From contig NZ_PPSL01000002.1 of the NCBI RefSeq assembly GCF_002954265.1, forward strand, positions 1 through 64,000: a DNA stretch of 64,000 nt, given 5' to 3'. The position numbers and the translations under genes were made by a program. The stretch is from Flavipsychrobacter stenotrophus. GTDB taxonomy: Bacteria > Bacteroidota > Bacteroidia > Chitinophagales > Chitinophagaceae. This document shows positions 1 through 7,087 of the stretch, piece by piece. Numbering within the stretch: position 1 is the stretch's first letter; every line of letters begins with the position of its first letter. Under the pieces are notes generated by a model. The model did not search any database and had not been told where the DNA came from. It saw only the letters and a program-made list of their open reading frames with translations.

Positions 1-93
1 GCGGTAGTCAATAAGCTGCTCAAACAAGCATTTGCTATTGCGACAAAAGAAGCAATTTTTGAGAAAAATTATTTACAAAATACTTGTTTATAA
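1..93 (+). CDS. IS110-family transposase, C-terminal end (partial)
   Basis: The first reading frame is open from base 1 and gives 30 residues before TAA at 91-93. It contains NKLLKQAFAIA, which resembles the extreme C-terminus of IS110/IS116/IS902 transposases (the Transposase_20 part that carries the catalytic serine region further upstream). IS110 enzymes are DEDD/serine recombinases that move a circular element. The rest of the gene lies left of the window, so it cannot be told whether the element is intact. The call rests on a short stretch and is family-level only. Confidence 0.55.
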   Translation, partial: AVVNKLLKQAFAIATKEAIFEKNYLQNTCL

Positions 94-101
94 ACACAGT
101 T

Positions 102-142
102 CATTGCGAGGAACGAAGCAATCTCACATCGGATTGCTTGCG
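102..142. repeat. Dispersed GCGAGGAACGAAGCAATC repeat, copy 1
   Basis: It starts 9 bases after the transposase stop. GCAATC and GATTGC inside it can form a short hairpin. A related copy with the same core (GCGAGG, ACGAAGCA) is at 47654-47695. It resembles small intergenic repeats common in many bacterial genomes. Confidence 0.5.
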
Positions 143-270
143 CCAAAACTAAATAGCTACATGGAAATACCCAATCCAAATATGGTAACTACTGGTCGAA
201 GCGTCCACGGAGTTTATCCCGACTTTTTCGGGGTCCTACCACATGCAAGCGTATCGCTTGCGAAACAACT

Positions 271-807
271 TTATACCCTCAACGTCCCCTCAATAGAATC
301 ATCCAGCGCCTGGCCAATAGCCGCACCCACCATTTGTTTAGCGAATGCTACCACCATACCATGCTTGGTATCCCAGTAATAGCCATCCTCAGGAGTTACC
401 TTAATAACGGTAATACGCGGATCATCAACACCCTCTGTAAACCAGGTTTTTATAGTAGGATCCCAAAGCTCTTTTATTGTTTCCTTATCGCGGCTTACAG
501 TGGCCTTACCATACAGACTCATAAAGTCACTGTAGTGGCTACCCTGGAAGAGCAACTGCACAAACGCATCCTGCTTTACCTCCTCATTCTTATGACTATC
601 TATTGCACTCAGGAACCACAGATTGCCGCTTTCATCTATCTTTTGCGGCGCCATAGGCCTTGTTGCAAAGGGCTTGCCCTCCTGCATATCTGTACAGAAA
701 AAGCACGAATGAGCCTGCTCTGCAAGCTCCTTTATTTTCTTTACCGCTTCATCGCCCCACAGGTTCTTCTTGTTCTCTTCAGGCTGTTGTTTGTTTATGC
801 TGTCCAT
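271..807 (-). CDS. Pyridoxamine 5'-phosphate oxidase-like general stress protein
   Basis: This 178-residue protein fits the general stress protein 26 family (COG3871, split-barrel FMN-binding fold). After a short charged N-terminus, residues about 20-150 carry the family pattern: a CFFCTDM strand, a TRPMAPQ segment, LWFLSAIDSHK in the FMN-binding part, then SLYGKATVSRD and a WFTEG segment ahead of the last strands. Members are cytoplasmic and bind a flavin or related cofactor. The substrate is unknown and the protein is not pdxH itself. The gene stands alone, with 0.75 kb of non-coding DNA upstream. Confidence 0.8.
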   Translation of the reverse strand: MDSINKQQPEENKKNLWGDEAVKKIKELAEQAHSCFFCTDMQEGKPFATRPMAPQKIDESGNLWFLSAIDSHKNEEVKQDAFVQLLFQGSHYSDFMSLYGKATVSRDKETIKELWDPTIKTWFTEGVDDPRITVIKVTPEDGYYWDTKHGMVVAFAKQMVGAAIGQALDDSIEGTLRV

Positions 808-1564
808 GATTTTTTTAAACAGAACAGGCTGTAAAATCGTGCCAGACGAAGAAGTGCGATCGCAATATTATTCCTCCAGGAGTTAAAGCACATGTCATGA
901 CGCCGAGGGCATCACATGTCTATAGCAATATGATATCACGTTTTTTGAGAACGATGCCGGAGGTATCGCACATATTCAACAGAGAAGTTCATAAAATCAA
1001 TACTCTCGAAGCAGAGTATAAAAAAACACTTTTCACTCCCTACCAGCCATTTTTTCAAAACACACAAAACACCATACATAACCCAACACAGATCCAACAA
1101 TCTAACTACAGTTATCCACAAAACTTTTTTTTTTGGTGGTACGGAAAGCGTACCATCATGGTACGAAAAGTGTACCACCATGACTTTTGCTTTTGCACAA
1201 ATCAAAATACCGTCTCACCTTTGTAGCTAAACTATAAATTATCATTACATGAAAATCTGCAAACCTTGCGATCACCTGCAAACAACGACACACCAACACT
1301 ACTTAATAAAACGCATGGTACTTTTTAAAAATTAGGTAGGGGCTGAAAATTTTCGGCCCTGCAAAAAGTGGAAGAAACCGGAAAAAAGTGGAAGAAAGTG
1401 GAAGTTTTAGGAAATTTGTTAAAACACCCCGAAAACCACACCCAAACAGCATTTCCACCGAAACACGCGAAACAAAACTTCCGTAAACAAGAAAAACTTC
1501 CACTTTTATAATCGGGCTCAATAACACCAACTATAACAAACTTAATATCATGGAAAAATATTGC
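808..1564. other. Long non-coding stretch with inverted repeats
   Basis: No convincing gene is present. The open frames here are low-complexity. Besides the repeat at 888-976 it holds a DnaA-box match TTATCCACA (1112-1120), an inverted repeat around GGTAC (1135-1142 with 1172-1179, and 1150-1164 inside it), a promoter-like TTG-N20-CACCTTTG (1193-1223), a 28-codon frame starting at 1249, and several GTGGAAG copies. AAAGTGGAAGTTTT at 1395-1408 is repeated as its exact reverse complement at 1493-1506. Confidence 0.5.
888..976. repeat. Paired GATGCC-palindrome repeat, copy 1
   Basis: Two imperfect palindromes of the type GATGCC-GAA-GGCATC lie in direct orientation (about 899-914 and 953-967), each followed by a CACAT-like tail. 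The same two-unit layout recurs at 52036-52121, also in non-coding DNA. Confidence 0.6.
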
Positions 1565-1927
1565 TTAATACACCAGCTTCTGCGCCCTTGCAAGTAGCTC
1601 ACTGGCTTTAAAAGGCTTGGTAATAAAGTCATCGGCACCCAGGGCAAATATCTCAGCTATCATTGCTTCAGTTCCCATGGTGGTCATTACAATAATTTTT
1701 ATCTTACCGTACTTATTGCGTTTTATGGCCTCAATTAATTGTTGTCCATTTACATAGGGCATATTAAGGTCGGTAACCACCAACTGATAAGAATTGTTCT
1801 GCAACATTTCCATTGCCTTTTGTCCATCTATGGCCAAATCTACATGGTAACCTTTTTTCACAAAGTAGTTCTGGGTCACTTTGCCCATTATGTCATCGTC
1901 TTCTACTATAAGTATGTTTGTTGCCAT
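1565..1927 (-). CDS. Single-domain response regulator (CheY-like)
   Basis: The 120 residues form one receiver domain with nothing after it. The acidic pocket is EDDD at 9-12. The phospho-acceptor is Asp53 (VTDLNMP), the switch Thr is at 82/83 (MTTMG) and the conserved Lys is Lys104 (TKPF). It takes a phosphoryl group from a histidine kinase or phosphotransfer protein and signals by protein contact, since no DNA-binding domain is present. No kinase gene is adjacent. The nearest H-box proteins are the two TPR proteins at 7.1-10.3 kb, and a link to them is only a guess. The ATG at 1927 gives a full-length domain. Confidence 0.9.
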   Translation of the reverse strand: MATNILIVEDDDIMGKVTQNYFVKKGYHVDLAIDGQKAMEMLQNNSYQLVVTDLNMPYVNGQQLIEAIKRNKYGKIKIIVMTTMGTEAMIAEIFALGADDFITKPFKASELLARAQKLVY

Positions 1928-2187
1928 TAATATTTGGTTTCCAGATCTACAAATTCAGATTATGTAACAAGGTGTAATACTACAAAATAAAAACAATTTT
2001 CTTTATTCACCACGTGCTTCACAACCGTTCATCAACTTTTCCGACCGTTGGTAAACAAAATGTAGATTGATGGAACCAAGTGCTCTAATATTGTGCTAAG
2101 ATCATTGCACAGCAACACTTTCAGAGGATTTGCTATTTGTATCTGATTTATGAAACAACCTTGTTAACTGACGTAAAGATTTGTGCT

Positions 2188-2511
2188 ATGGAACTTCAAA
2201 CACTATACCGCCCCGTTGGATCGAGTGAGCTTGCCTGGATAAAAAAATCGGGCTGGACGCGCTTCCCCACAAGGCTTATTAAAACGCCTGTGTTCTATCC
2301 GGTAATTGATGACGCCTACACCCCACTGCAATCAAAGCACCAGCGCACGGCGGCCTGCATCATCCGCTTTCATGTAGTGAAGGACTACCTGAAAAAATAC
2401 CTCGTGCAGCAAGTAGGTGCAGACATGCACAGTGAACTGCATGTACCAAGTGAAGCACTCGATGACCTGAACAACAATATTATCGGGCTGATTGAAATAA
2501 CGGGTATCTAA
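2188..2511 (+). CDS. Small conserved protein of the LYRPVG family (often labelled ADP-ribosylation/crystallin J1)
   Basis: I chose the ATG at 2188 because the recognisable family start (xLYRPVGxxELxxIxxSG) follows it at once, although the frame is open from 2137. The 107 residues show LYRPVG, then SGWTRFPTRL, FYPVIDDAY, IIRFHVVKDYLKKY and HSELHVPSEALDDLNNNIIG. The same motif order occurs in short Bacteroidota and Proteobacteria proteins usually annotated as ADP-ribosylation/crystallin J1. That label is inherited and no activity is shown for this short form. There is no signal peptide, so it is probably cytoplasmic. It converges on the O-antigen ligase gene with 3 bases between the stop codons. 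Confidence 0.65.
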   Translation: MELQTLYRPVGSSELAWIKKSGWTRFPTRLIKTPVFYPVIDDAYTPLQSKHQRTAACIIRFHVVKDYLKKYLVQQVGADMHSELHVPSEALDDLNNNIIGLIEITGI

Positions 2512-2514
2512 TTA

Positions 2515-3783
2515 CTATATCGTACTTGTAGCCGACACATCTCTCTTCTCTCCCATTGTATGCATCACCATCAACAGGAAAAAGAGATAGATAAATACAC
2601 CAAACTGACTTTCAAGGAAAGGCTCAATAAAGAGCATAAGCAACAGCATGACCCAGGTGATAGCCAGAAAGAATTTATCGCGCTTAGTGCCCTTTGTAAA
2701 TAGCGGCATCATCACCCATACCGCAAAGATGATCATTGCCGGAATACCACACCCAAGAGCCACTGTAAGAAACTGGTTATGCGGTATCAGCTTGTTGATC
2801 TCCTCCGTTACATTAGGGTAATATTTTGCGTACCCTTCTTTCATCGCATCCAGCATGTCGCCGGTGCCCACGCCCTTTTCAGGGTGCTCTTTGATTAGCT
2901 TTAATGATATGTCGTAAGACATTATGCGCGAGAGGTCACCCAGTTTGCCGGTCTTATCCTGGTCCATATATCTATACCAGGTATAGACAATATGCTCCTT
3001 ACGTTCTCTAAGCGTAGGTATGAAAGTAACCGCACAATAAAGGAAAACAGGAATTGCCAGAACACCCAATATACCCGCCAAACTACGACGGGCAATTACA
3101 GAGTAAACAGCATAGCTGATGGCAAAAATATACACAGCAAGAAGTCCGCTCTTTGATGCCAGCACATGCAGATATATAAATATCAACAAACAAGATCCAC
3201 CTATGATCCACTTAACAGTATCATTCAACAAACGGGGCCACATAAACACCACCCATGCTATGAACAGCGCACAGGTAACACTAAAGCAAAGGTAATCGCG
3301 GTATACCGGTGTAGGCAACATGTGCGATATATTGTACTCCGCAATAAAGTGCGCATAATCACGCACCAGGAAAGAAATGCTATACCCGCATCCCGCCAAA
3401 AGCATCAGTGCCGCAATAAGGGTAAAATTCTGTAGCTGCCGTGCAGTAAACCGGGGAACAAAAGTAAAAGCAAGTGGCAAAAGGACGACGGGCAGCTTTA
3501 ACTGCAGGAATACCCCCCACTCCTCCTTATTACTGCTCCAAAAAAAACTTGCCGCATACATGGTCACCCAGGCTATACCTGCCAGCCACCATTTGCTCTC
3601 TATCCACTTACGGGGCGGTACATTCCAAAGGGCGTTGATGCCAAATAGTATCATGCCCAGCGATAAGAACAGCCTGGAAATAAGCAAGCCCGACACCATC
3701 AATAATATACAAACTATAGCTATATCAGACTTATCTACTTTCTTATTACTTAGAAAACTACTTTTGCTAGATAGATTATTCAC
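2515..3783 (-). CDS. O-antigen ligase family membrane protein (WaaL/Wzy type)
   Basis: The polytopic inner-membrane protein has about ten to eleven hydrophobic helices. A long periplasmic loop in the C-terminal half contains PHNQFLTVALGCG, the Wzy_C pattern with the functionally important His (HNxFL). Family members transfer or polymerise undecaprenyl-linked glycans in the periplasm. It could be an O-antigen ligase or a polymerase. Start choice is uncertain. A TTG at 3801 would leave only 12 bases to the divergent MeaB start. I prefer GTG at 3783, and an ATG at 3699 would trim the first helix. The WecA-like transferase at 4895 belongs to the same kind of pathway. Confidence 0.8.
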   Translation of the reverse strand: MNNLSSKSSFLSNKKVDKSDIAIVCILLMVSGLLISRLFLSLGMILFGINALWNVPPRKWIESKWWLAGIAWVTMYAASFFWSSNKEEWGVFLQLKLPVVLLPLAFTFVPRFTARQLQNFTLIAALMLLAGCGYSISFLVRDYAHFIAEYNISHMLPTPVYRDYLCFSVTCALFIAWVVFMWPRLLNDTVKWIIGGSCLLIFIYLHVLASKSGLLAVYIFAISYAVYSVIARRSLAGILGVLAIPVFLYCAVTFIPTLRERKEHIVYTWYRYMDQDKTGKLGDLSRIMSYDISLKLIKEHPEKGVGTGDMLDAMKEGYAKYYPNVTEEINKLIPHNQFLTVALGCGIPAMIIFAVWVMMPLFTKGTKRDKFFLAITWVMLLLMLFIEPFLESQFGVFIYLFFLLMVMHTMGEKRDVSATSTI

Positions 3784-3813
3784 AATTACTGTAACGGTCA
3801 AAAAGACAATTTA

Positions 3814-4752
3814 GTGCGCCACAATATTAAGCAACTTCATGAGGAGATAAAAACGGGCAGCTTTCTTGCGCTGGCAAGGGGCATCACGGCCGTTGAAAAT
3901 AACCTTGAAGGCTATGAATGGCTATTAAGTAATCTGAACAGCCACAATAAGCCAAGGGTCATCGGCATCACCGGCCCTCCCGGTGCAGGTAAGAGCACTA
4001 TGGTCAATGCCCTGCTTCAGTACTGGCTGAAGGAAAATAAGAAGGTAGCCGTTATAGCAGTCGACCCCTCATCACCATTTAACTATGGTGCATTGCTGGG
4101 CGACAGGATACGCATGAGCGAATTTTATACTAATCCCAATATTTATATCCGCTCGCTGGCTTCACGTGGAGCTTTGGGCGGATTGAGTGCCAAAATAATA
4201 GAGATCACCGAGGTGGTAAAAGAGGCCCCGTTCGATGTTATTGTTATAGAGACCGTAGGTGTGGGACAAAGTGAGGTAGAAATTGCCGGCCTGGCCGACT
4301 GCACAGTAGTAGCACTGGTACCCGAAGCCGGGGATGAGGTACAGACCCTGAAGGCTGGTATAATGGAGATAGCCAACATATTTGTGGTGAACAAGGCCGA
4401 CCGCGAGAATGCCGAAACGCTGTATCGCAATCTGCGTATGCTGGCACATGAGAAAGCCATTGACGGCAAAGAGATACCAGTGATAAAAACAGTAGCTACC
4501 AATAATACCGGCATACCCGAGCTGGCGGAAGCTATTGCCAGTTACCTTAAAGAACATGAGGAACTACCGGAGAAACGCCTGCAGCTACTGGCCGAAAAAA
4601 GCTGGCAACTAATGCAGGTGCAGCAAATGAAGAACATAAGTTATGATCGGTTGAAAAGTGAACTGGCAATAGCCGTTGGGGAAAGTGACTTTAATTTGTA
4701 TTCGTTTACGAGAGGATTTTTGGAGCGATCGTTGAATAAACGCAGCGCGTAG
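3814..4752 (+). CDS. meaB: MeaB/ArgK-type GTPase, chaperone of methylmalonyl-CoA mutase
   Basis: The 312-residue G3E-class P-loop GTPase has Walker A GPPGAGKS at 54-61, a DPSSPF switch segment, ALLGDRIRM, ETVGVGQSE in the Walker B/switch II area, and an NKAD guanine-specificity motif. An N-terminal helical part (LxxEIKTGSFLALARGITAVEN) is typical of MeaB. The protein protects and reactivates adenosylcobalamin-dependent methylmalonyl-CoA mutase in the cytoplasm. No mutase subunit gene is in the window. Translation starts at GTG. There is no ATG upstream in frame, and the N-terminus aligns with the family from here. Its TAG stop lies inside a palindromic repeat. Confidence 0.92.
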   Translation: MRHNIKQLHEEIKTGSFLALARGITAVENNLEGYEWLLSNLNSHNKPRVIGITGPPGAGKSTMVNALLQYWLKENKKVAVIAVDPSSPFNYGALLGDRIRMSEFYTNPNIYIRSLASRGALGGLSAKIIEITEVVKEAPFDVIVIETVGVGQSEVEIAGLADCTVVALVPEAGDEVQTLKAGIMEIANIFVVNKADRENAETLYRNLRMLAHEKAIDGKEIPVIKTVATNNTGIPELAEAIASYLKEHEELPEKRLQLLAEKSWQLMQVQQMKNISYDRLKSELAIAVGESDFNLYSFTRGFLERSLNKRSA

Positions 4753-4771
4753 AGACGCATAATTGCGTCTC
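4752..4771. repeat. GAGACGCA/TGCGTCTC palindrome overlapping the meaB stop
   Basis: An 8-bp perfect stem (4752-4759 with 4764-4771) has a 4-base loop and begins on the last base of the meaB stop codon. There is no U-tract, so it may be an mRNA 3'-end hairpin or a mini-repeat rather than a classic terminator. The GTAGAGACGC form is a widespread intergenic repeat. Confidence 0.6.
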
Positions 4772-4812
4772 CACATAAAATGGGCCAACACAAAACGAAT
4801 ACGTCCAGATTG

Positions 4813-4852
4813 CTCATTGTCGTGGTTCGGCGCGACTCACCACGACAATGAG
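4813..4852. terminator. Strong 14-bp hairpin between meaB and the wecA-like gene
   Basis: CTCATTGTCGTGGT (4813-4826) pairs perfectly with ACCACGACAATGAG (4839-4852) across a 12-base loop. No T-run follows. It could stop transcription from meaB or be a repeat element. Confidence 0.5.
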
Positions 4853-4894
4853 AGCGACAAATAATAATCAACAGTAAACACCGTTATCAGTATA

Positions 4895-5962
4895 ATGTTA
4901 TCTACGTTGCCCGATTACATATTGTATATTTTAGCTGTGGTGGTATCGGCAGTGGTGAGTCTGTATGCGGTGAAGAAGATCATCTTTATCGCCCGCAAGC
5001 GCAAAATATATGACATCCCCGACAACATCCGCAAGATACACGGCGAGGAGATACCCAGCCTTGGGGGCATAGGCGTATTTATTGGTTATATAGCCACCAT
5101 ACCCTACTTCATACAGCATGCAGGCATAGGCTGGGAGGTCATTATCACTTCAACAGTCATCTTGTTCTTCACAGGCATTTATGACGACCTCATGAACATG
5201 CGCCCATCAAAGAAACTATTGGCTCAGTTCATTGCCTCATTCATTGCCGTAAAGTTTGCTGATATGCGTATCATATCCCTTTACGGATTTATGGGAGTCG
5301 ATATCTTACCGTACTGGGTTAGCGTAGGGCTTACCACCTTCTGCTGCACGTTCTTTATCAATGTGTTTAATTTCATAGATGGTATAGACGGGCTGGCCGG
5401 CATGCTGGCCATACTCTACTGCGGCGTACTCGGGTTACTGTTTATACAAACAGGCCATAGCATGGAAGCTTGCATCTCCTTTTCCCTGCTCGGCGCAACC
5501 ATAGGTTTGCTTTACTATAATTATTCACCTGCTAAGATATACATGGGCGACACCGGCTCCATGCTTTCAGGCTTCACCATTTTTATCTTATCTATATTCT
5601 ATGTCCGCTTTATGTGCACCACCCCTACAGCCATAAAGGCCAGCAGCGCGTTTATGCTGGCATTGTCCATTTTGTTCTACCCGGTATTTGATGCAGTGCG
5701 CGTATTTATACTGCGGGCAAAAAATGGCATATCTCCTTTAAAGGCCGACAGGCGGCATCTGCACTATTACCTGCTCGATTCAGGTATGAGCCACGCAGCC
5801 ACTTCCTGGTTGATAACCGTAGTTAATGCGCTAACGATCGTCCTTGCTGCACTGTTAAGCCAAACTATGCATTTCGGAATTGTATTGCTGATCATATCTA
5901 TACCATCGATAGTTTTAGCTGTGATGGCCCAACAAATGCAGCGAAAAAACAAAATCAGATAA
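4895..5962 (+). CDS. WecA/TagO-type undecaprenyl-phosphate sugar-1-phosphate transferase
   Basis: This 355-residue glycosyltransferase family 4 (MraY/WecA) membrane protein has about ten to eleven helices. Catalytic landmarks are the Asp pair in GIYDDLMNMRPSKK (about 106-115), NFIDGIDGLAGM, MGDTGSMLSGF, and the late cytoplasmic LHYYL loop after ADRRH. It transfers a sugar phosphate, usually N-acetylglucosamine 1-phosphate, from a UDP-sugar to undecaprenyl phosphate on the inner face of the membrane, starting O-antigen, capsule or teichoic-acid-like chains. The substrate cannot be read from sequence. It suits a pathway with the O-antigen ligase 1 kb away. It converges on the lipoprotein gene, with a terminator between. 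Confidence 0.88.
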   Translation: MLSTLPDYILYILAVVVSAVVSLYAVKKIIFIARKRKIYDIPDNIRKIHGEEIPSLGGIGVFIGYIATIPYFIQHAGIGWEVIITSTVILFFTGIYDDLMNMRPSKKLLAQFIASFIAVKFADMRIISLYGFMGVDILPYWVSVGLTTFCCTFFINVFNFIDGIDGLAGMLAILYCGVLGLLFIQTGHSMEACISFSLLGATIGLLYYNYSPAKIYMGDTGSMLSGFTIFILSIFYVRFMCTTPTAIKASSAFMLALSILFYPVFDAVRVFILRAKNGISPLKADRRHLHYYLLDSGMSHAATSWLITVVNALTIVLAALLSQTMHFGIVLLIISIPSIVLAVMAQQMQRKNKIR

Positions 5963-5969
5963 TAACAAA

Positions 5970-6001
5970 AAAGCGGATCCGCAAGACTGCAGACCCGCTT
6001 T
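5970..6001. terminator. Imperfect hairpin terminator between convergent genes
   Basis: The left arm 5970-5983 (AAAGCGGATCCGCA) pairs with 5988-6001 (TGCAGACCCGCTTT) except for two A-C mismatches, with a 4-base loop. A-rich and T-rich flanks on both sides suggest it works for both strands. Confidence 0.65.
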
Positions 6002-6026
6002 GGGATTGTTATAAATGCGGTTAATA

Positions 6027-6110
6027 TTATGGCATTGTAATAGTATAAGTAGTGCCGCTGGGCAAGGTAAGTACCGCCTGGTTGTCGCATGTTGCTGTAC
6101 TACCATAATT
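6027..6110 (-). pseudogene. Out-of-frame C-terminal tail of the 6109-6870 lipoprotein
   Basis: In the frame one base away from the main gene this stretch encodes about 28 residues containing INYGSTATCDN and TLPSGTTYTITMP, then TAA at 6027-6029. The tail is compact and in the expected place. It is best read as the true C-terminus displaced by one extra C. Confidence 0.7.
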
Positions 6111-6870
6111 AATGCTGCGGGGTAAGTCCACTTGGCATTGTAAAAGTGAGTGTACCTGCTTCTATCCACCTGCAGCCTGCTGCAAACACCAGTGGCGTGG
6201 TGGTAGGAATAGCAATATTAACTATGGCTCCGCTGGCACGGGTAAGTGTACCGGTGCCGCTTACAGTATATTTATCATCAGAGAAGTCGGTCAGCGTATT
6301 ATAGCCATCCGTCCAGGTGCGCACACGGGCCCAGTTGGTAGATATGCTACCACCTGTAGCCAATGTAACCGTACCATTTACAGTTACGTTAAAGTAAGGC
6401 TGCCCCAATGAATTGTGGCCCATATTGGTAACCGTCTTTGTACCGGCTACATTATTATCGTTCTGGTAATAGTTATCGAAGGTAATAGTGCGTACAGATC
6501 CGCTATCTGAATAGTTACCTGTATAGCTGATCAGTATTTTACCCCTGCGGTTACGGCCATCGTTGCATAAGCAGTTTACCGTACCAAAGTCTACAACTAT
6601 AGAACCGGTGGTGCGGGTAACCGTAGCACAGGCACTGGTAAGCGCGGTGGTCTTATACCCCAGCGTACTGCCCGATGTTACGGTAGAAGCTTGGTCCGAT
6701 ATAGATTCGGCATCATTGAAAGATTTTTCCGCCGTAGAATGCTCCGAGGCATACCCGGTATCTTCTGTAGTATCTGTCTTTTTATTCTTGTTACAAGAAG
6801 CAAGAAAGGCAAGAGAACCGACGGTTACTGCCAGTGCGCCAACATAAAATGAAAGCTTTGTCTTAAACAT
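6109..6870 (-). CDS. Secreted lipoprotein, reading frame broken near the C-terminus
   Basis: The open frame gives 253 residues: a signal peptide with lipobox LASC (Cys26), an Asn/Lys/Thr-rich linker, then a beta-rich domain with ACATVTRTTGSIVVDFG, a CLCNDGRNRRGKI segment and many Thr/Gly strands. This pattern is common in Bacteroidota lipoproteins of unknown role. The frame ends oddly at TPQH. If one base is removed from the CCCC run near 6117-6122, the next frame continues with RSINYGSTATCDNQAVL and ends in TITMP at 6027-6029, giving 280 residues. Related proteins end in a similar NYG-x-CDN-x(n)-ITLP strand pair, so the break is probably a recent mutation or a sequencing error. Confidence 0.75.
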   Translation of the reverse strand: MFKTKLSFYVGALAVTVGSLAFLASCNKNKKTDTTEDTGYASEHSTAEKSFNDAESISDQASTVTSGSTLGYKTTALTSACATVTRTTGSIVVDFGTVNCLCNDGRNRRGKILISYTGNYSDSGSVRTITFDNYYQNDNNVAGTKTVTNMGHNSLGQPYFNVTVNGTVTLATGGSISTNWARVRTWTDGYNTLTDFSDDKYTVSGTGTLTRASGAIVNIAIPTTTPLVFAAGCRWIEAGTLTFTMPSGLTPQH

Positions 6871-7087
6871 GATCAGGATATTTTAAGTGGTTAAATATTT
6901 ATTTTGCTCTTTTAAGACTTGCAAGTAATGAGCGAGTTTAAAATACCGGAAAATAAAATATTGACGTTTACTGTCCGGTTAAAAAAATTATTGAAAAAAC
7001 CTTTCATTCTGTTATTAAAGATAGATATAAAGAATTATTTTTAGTTGCTTCGCATTTTCTCGACGTTGGCGTGGCCAAATATATTTA

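Noticed and set aside
32-379. 115-residue frame near the left edge
   Set aside because: It runs through the transposase tail, a dispersed repeat and the 3' end of the stress-protein gene, so it is not a gene.
1112-1120. TTATCCACA as an origin signal
   Set aside because: A single DnaA box with no neighbours is expected by chance. The dnaB-pheT cluster is far stronger.
897-1226. Open frames on both strands in the 0.75 kb gap
   Set aside because: They cross the palindromic repeat and a poly-T run and have low-complexity products without homology-like features.
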